Shown here piece after piece: positions 59,986 to 64,000 of a stretch of DNA of 64,000 nt. This DNA is from Stomorhina lunata (taxonomy: Eukaryota; Arthropoda; Insecta; Diptera; Rhiniidae), in assembly GCA_933228675.1 (NCBI GenBank), contig OW121742.1:40906585-40970584 (forward strand). Reading direction: 5' to 3'. The number at the start of each line of letters is the position of its first letter. The stretch's first letter is position 1. The notes beneath the pieces were generated by a model. That model was given only the letters and a program-made list of their open reading frames with translations. It was not told the origin of the DNA and made no database searches. The position numbers and the translations under genes were made by a program.

Positions 59986-62035
59986 GCCTAAGGTCTTAGC
60001 TTGGTAATACTATATAGTTTATCTGCATATAATTGCAAGTTTAGAAAAAAATCACATATTACTTGAATTTGTCAGGTCGCTAAAATTCAACTTAAATTTG
60101 TAACTGCACTTGAAATATCAAGAAAAAATTTCTTATTGGAAATTTAGAAAAGACTCCTTTACGGGATTTTATTTAATGGGATACATTTTTCTTCTAAGAA
60201 AACAAAAAACATCACAGAAATTTTATAACTTAGAAAAAATTGGAATGTATTTAAATTTTTGTTTAATAAATACTAAAATTCCTAAACAAAAAATTGTATA
60301 AATGTTTATTAGGACATAACTTTCTTATGTGGAATACTTACAAAATCAAATTTATATTAAATTAATTTCCATAATCTTAGCTTTGCAACGGTATATAATT
60401 TATCCGCATATAATTGCATATTTAGCTTGTTGCGTACATAAGGTCTATATGTACGTAATAATAAAACAAACAATTTTATAAATGTTTGTTAAGTTTTAAC
60501 TTTTTTATGTGAAGACCCCTTTAGATATAATTTATATTAAATAAAAGCCTAGAATCTTAGCTTTGTAATAATATATAATTTGTCTGCATATACTTGCATA
60601 TTTAACCTAAAATCAACTTAAATTTGACATGTCTTCCAAATTCAAGTGAATTTTTAAACTTTGCTTAAAAACACTCAATTACAAATTTTTAGAAAAAATT
60701 GGAATGTATTTAAATTTTTGTTTAATAAATACTAAAATTCCTAAACAAAAAATTGTATAAATGTTTATTAGGACATAACTTTCTTATGTGGAATACTTAC
60801 AAAATCAAATTTATATTAAATTAATTTCCATAATCTTAGCTTTGCAACGGTATATAATTTATCCGCATATAATTGCATATTTAGCTTGTTGCGTACATAA
60901 GGTCTATATGTACGTAATAATAAAACAAACAATTTTATAAATGTTTGTTAAGTTTTAACTTTTTTATGTGAAGACCCCTTTAGATATAATTTATATTAAA
61001 TAAAAGCCTAGAATCTTAGCTTTGTAATAATATATAATTTGTCTGCATATACTTGCATATTTAACCTAAAATCAACTTAAATTTGACATGTCTTCCAAAT
61101 TCAAGTGAATTTTTAAACTTTGCTTAAAAACACTCAATTACAAATTTTTCGCTATTATTCAAAATAGATGGAGTTTTTGTTTAGGACATAACTTTTTTAT
61201 GTGAAAGTCTTATAATATTAAGTTTATATTATATTAAAGGCTAGAATCTAAGGTTTATAAGGGTATATAATTTATATGCATAAAATTGCATATTTAGCTT
61301 GTTACGTGCATTTAAACCTTATAGTAATTCTTAAACAAACAATTTTACAAATGTTTATTATAATATAACTTTTGATTGTGAAAATGCTTTTAATTATAAT
61401 TTATATTAGATAAAAACCTAAAATCTTGTCTTTTTAACAGTATATAATTTATCTGCATATAACTGCATATTTAGCTCAAAAACACATTTTACTTCAATTT
61501 GACATGTCGACAAAATTGAAGTAAAATTTTAAACTTTGCAAATATCACAATTTTCTTTATTACGTTTATTAATTATGAAAAAATACTAATTATTCCTTTA
61601 ACAAAAATTATGAAATATTAAAGAAATTTATATAAAAATATTATGATTCCCTACTAAAAATATCCGTTGGTTTATATCAGGGGCCGAATCGTCGCATTCG
61701 AATAATTAAAGGGTAGAATCTTGGCTTTGTAATGGTATATAACTTACCCGCATATAATTACATATGTGTATATCTTGTTAAGTACACATAGACCTTATAG
61801 TAATTTTTAAAGAAATAAACTTATAAATGTTTATTAAGTTATAACTTTTTTATGTGGAAGTCCTTTTAAATATAATTTATATAAAGTAAAAGGCTAGAAT
61901 CTTGGCTTTTTACCAGTATATAATATGTCTGCATATAATTGCAAACTTAGCCGAAAATCACATTTTACTTAAATTTGCTAAATCCTAAAGCCTAAATCTA
62001 AGTAAAGTTTCAAACCAATTATCAAGTTTATTAAT
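59986..62035 (+). repeat. Diverged tandem array with an alternating dimer period
   Basis: The phrase AATCTTAGCTTTGTAA, followed by TATATAATTT and CTGCATATAATTGCATAT, occurs at about 59991, 60373, 60553, 60832, 61012, 61244, 61422, 61717 and 61898. Steps after the first alternate between about 180 and 232-295 bp, so the array is built of A-B dimers of roughly 410-475 bp. After one monomer comes AGCTTGTTGCGTACATAAGG; after the other AAAATCAACTTAAATTTGACA. Confidence 0.82.
60231..61148 (+). repeat. Recent direct duplication of 459 bp
   Basis: The stretch 60231-60689 recurs at 60690-61148, apparently identical or nearly so, beginning TAGAAAAAATTGGAATG and ending TCAATTACAAATTTT. It covers exactly one A-B dimer of the surrounding array. 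Confidence 0.92.
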
Positions 62036-63290
62036 TATGAAAAATACTGATTTATACTTTAATACATATTATAAAGAATTAAAATAAATTTTAACGTTAC
62101 CTGAAATGCATTAGTTTTCAATTTTAACACTTGATACCCGTCATTTTTTAAAATTTTTTTATTTCGAAAAAACTTAAATTTTTTACAAACAATTTTTTCT
62201 GACCTAAACTTTTATCTTCATTGTCTAAATGTACACACGTGTTTTTTGGATTATCATAAATTATAATAATTTTATCATTCATAAGTTAGTGTATAGCCAA
62301 TTTTAATAATTCTTTGCTGATGTATTAAAAAAAAGAAAATATAAAAAAATCTTAAATTTTTGTTTGTTTTGATCGACGATATTTTATTCTTGAGTAGATT
62401 TTACAGGCTCGATTTGAATTACAAGGAGTCTCAAATGAGCAACTTTTGTGAAAACTTGGAAAGCGACGTAATGGAGGTTATAGGCTTAGGTGAGGACATA
62501 TAAAAGCCATTTTGAAAGATTTTGAAATTCGTGCAAAATTTCGGAAAGTCAAGTGATCAAGCTTTTACAAGCTGTATGTTTATATTCTAAGAAATAAGAT
62601 AAGTATCAAAAGTTTCGCTATTTCTTTAAATTTTTTTTATAAAAAAAATTCAAAAGTAATTATTTAAACTTTTTCTATAAAAAAACCTTTTTTGTTGTAT
62701 ATAGTTTTTTAAGGTCAGTTCTATATAGAAAAAAATGAGACATTAGTTTTTGAAATCGGTTTACTTATACAAAAGTTATTTAACTTTTAGCAAAAATAAA
62801 ATTTTTTCTTGCAAACAAAATATTTTTTATAGTGAAATTTCCGGTAAAAATATGTAAATATTTATGAAAAGCTTAATAACTTTTAAAGTTTTCATCTGAT
62901 TAAAAAAAATTAAATTCATACTTTATAGGGAACTAAATTCTCTTTTACGAGCTTTCGTTTAGGAATAAGCTACAAAAAGCTACTAAAGTTAAAAAAGTCA
63001 AGAAATTTTGTTTTTTGTTTTTAGATATTATTATCAAAAAGAAACTTTTGATAAACGTATCAAAAATGTTATGCTTTTCTAAAGCTCAATCTGTTTTCTT
63101 TTATTTCCTGGTAAAAAAATAAAATCGGATACAAACTGGCTGATCTATGGATCGATAAGTTAACAAACCACGTTAAAATCGTTTTTTTTTTACTTTTAAC
63201 TCCTAAACTAGGATGTTTTTTTGAAAGTTTTTGTAGGATTTGTCATTTACTCAATCAGGCCTACAACCCACACTAGTTCGTTTCCCTAGT
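62036..63290. other. Non-coding gap
   Basis: No gene recognised. A less AT-rich piece at 62380-62600 (GAAAACTTGGAAAGCGACG, TAATGGAGGTTATAGGC) may be an old mobile-element remnant, but I cannot identify it. Confidence 0.5.
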
Positions 63291-64000
63291 TATTATACCC
63301 TTCACCACCATAGGTGGAAAGGGTATTATAAGTTTGTGCTGATGTATGTAACGCATAGAAATATTTGTCTTAGACCCATCCTTTAGTATACCAATAGACT
63401 TAGAATCACTTTCTGAGTCGATTTAGCGATGTCCGTCCATCCGTCCGTCTGGCTGGCTGGACCCCCATGTAAACCTTGTAATCAAACTACAGGTCGCAAT
63501 TCTACAGATAATTTGATGAAATTTGGCACAGATCATTTTTTTTTATAATGGGACCATGGCTATTGAAATTCGTCGAAATCGGTCAATTATTTATGGTACC
63601 TTCCATAGGTCCCATTTCCCGGAATTGATATATTGGCCACAAAAATCAATATTTTTTCACGAAATTTGAAGCAAATACTGCTTATGTAAGCTTAAATCAC
63701 TGTACCAAATTTCGTTGAAATCGGTCTACATTTGACCATAGCTCCCATACAAACTCTTTTCTCAAAACGCACTAAGTGGGACAAAATTCACTAAAAGGCT
63801 CGTAAATCCGAAGATAATGAGAAATTTAAGTTTATTTTTTGCATACATAATTTGTGTAACAACTGTAATCAATTCGCTAAATTTCGAGATCATCGGTCCA
63901 CATTTGACCCTAGCTCTCATATAAGTCCAAATGACGGAAACAACTTAAATGTATAAGTTTTGAGAATATGTTTGTATGATGGCAAAATTTAGCAAATATT
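63291..64000 (+). mobile_element. INE-1-like element, cut by the window edge
   Basis: Starts TATTATACCC and the hairpin ACCCTTCACCACCATAGGTGGAAAGGGT, then ATTATAAGTTTGTG, ATGTATGTAACGCATAGAAA, GAGTCGATTTAGCGATGTCC and a CCGTCCATCCGTCCGTCTGG tract. This is closer to the canonical Drosophila INE-1-type order than the copy at 51041. It continues with GATGAAATTTGGCACA and several GTCGAAATCGGT-like phrases at roughly 125-170 bp steps. The 3' end lies outside the window. Confidence 0.75.

Overview
The window looks like about 64 kb of very AT-rich, non-coding DNA from a higher fly (Diptera, probably calyptrate). The organism is inferred from an INE-1-like nonautonomous element with a GTCT/GTCC microsatellite core, a mariner copy, a Lep1-like Helitron end, and many CAA/GTT/GCT microsatellites. 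I recognise no host protein-coding exon and no rRNA or tRNA. The only recognisable protein is a frameshifted mariner transposase (52703-53769, minus strand). The window is most simply read as the inside of a giant intron, or as intergenic repeat-rich DNA.

From 1 to about 38.7 kb the dominant feature is an ordered repeat family of about 60 units that I do not recognise. Each unit carries short conserved words at fixed distances, separated by diverged AT-rich filler. In the reading orientation these are W4 (GTTTATATTTTT), W1 (TTTGATACCCATATTG) starting 40 bp later, W2 (TTCTTAATAAATCGG) starting 42 bp after W1, and in many units W3 (TATCAAATGAAAGC-like, close to an inverted copy of W1), whose TATCAAA ends 43-44 bp after W2. 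The W1-W2 spacing was exactly 42 bp in 40 of the 45 units I counted by hand, and W4-W1 was 40 bp in all 11 I counted. Units repeat about every 300 bp (about 400 bp in some blocks). They lie in blocks of one orientation that switch strand: minus 0.54-1.96 kb; plus 2.1-3.7 and 5.9-8.1; plus 9.85-12.2; minus 14.4-16.2; minus 17.6-20.95 (including a near-identical 861-bp triplication); plus 22.1-22.7 and 24.4; minus 24.7-25.7, 27.9-29.3 and 30.8-31.6; plus 33.1-34.3; minus 37.3-38.65.

From 39.6 to 43.8 kb are two large 31-bp minisatellite arrays built on the palindrome TTTTCTATAGAAAA. The second runs into a 360-bp direct duplication carrying three Su(Hw)-insulator-like words per copy. From 46.2 to 50.2 kb an inverted repeat with about 0.6-kb arms is interrupted in its right arm by a Helitron-like element (48601-50123). 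From 51.04 to 54.9 kb lies an INE-1-like composite element with a mariner (52598-53863) nested inside.

From 55.48 to 56.92 kb a tandem array holds ten Su(Hw)-like words on largely alternating strands, a candidate insulator. Two further tandem arrays follow (57.78-59.16 and 59.99-62.03 kb, the latter with a 459-bp duplication). A second INE-1-like element starts at about 63.29 kb and runs off the window.
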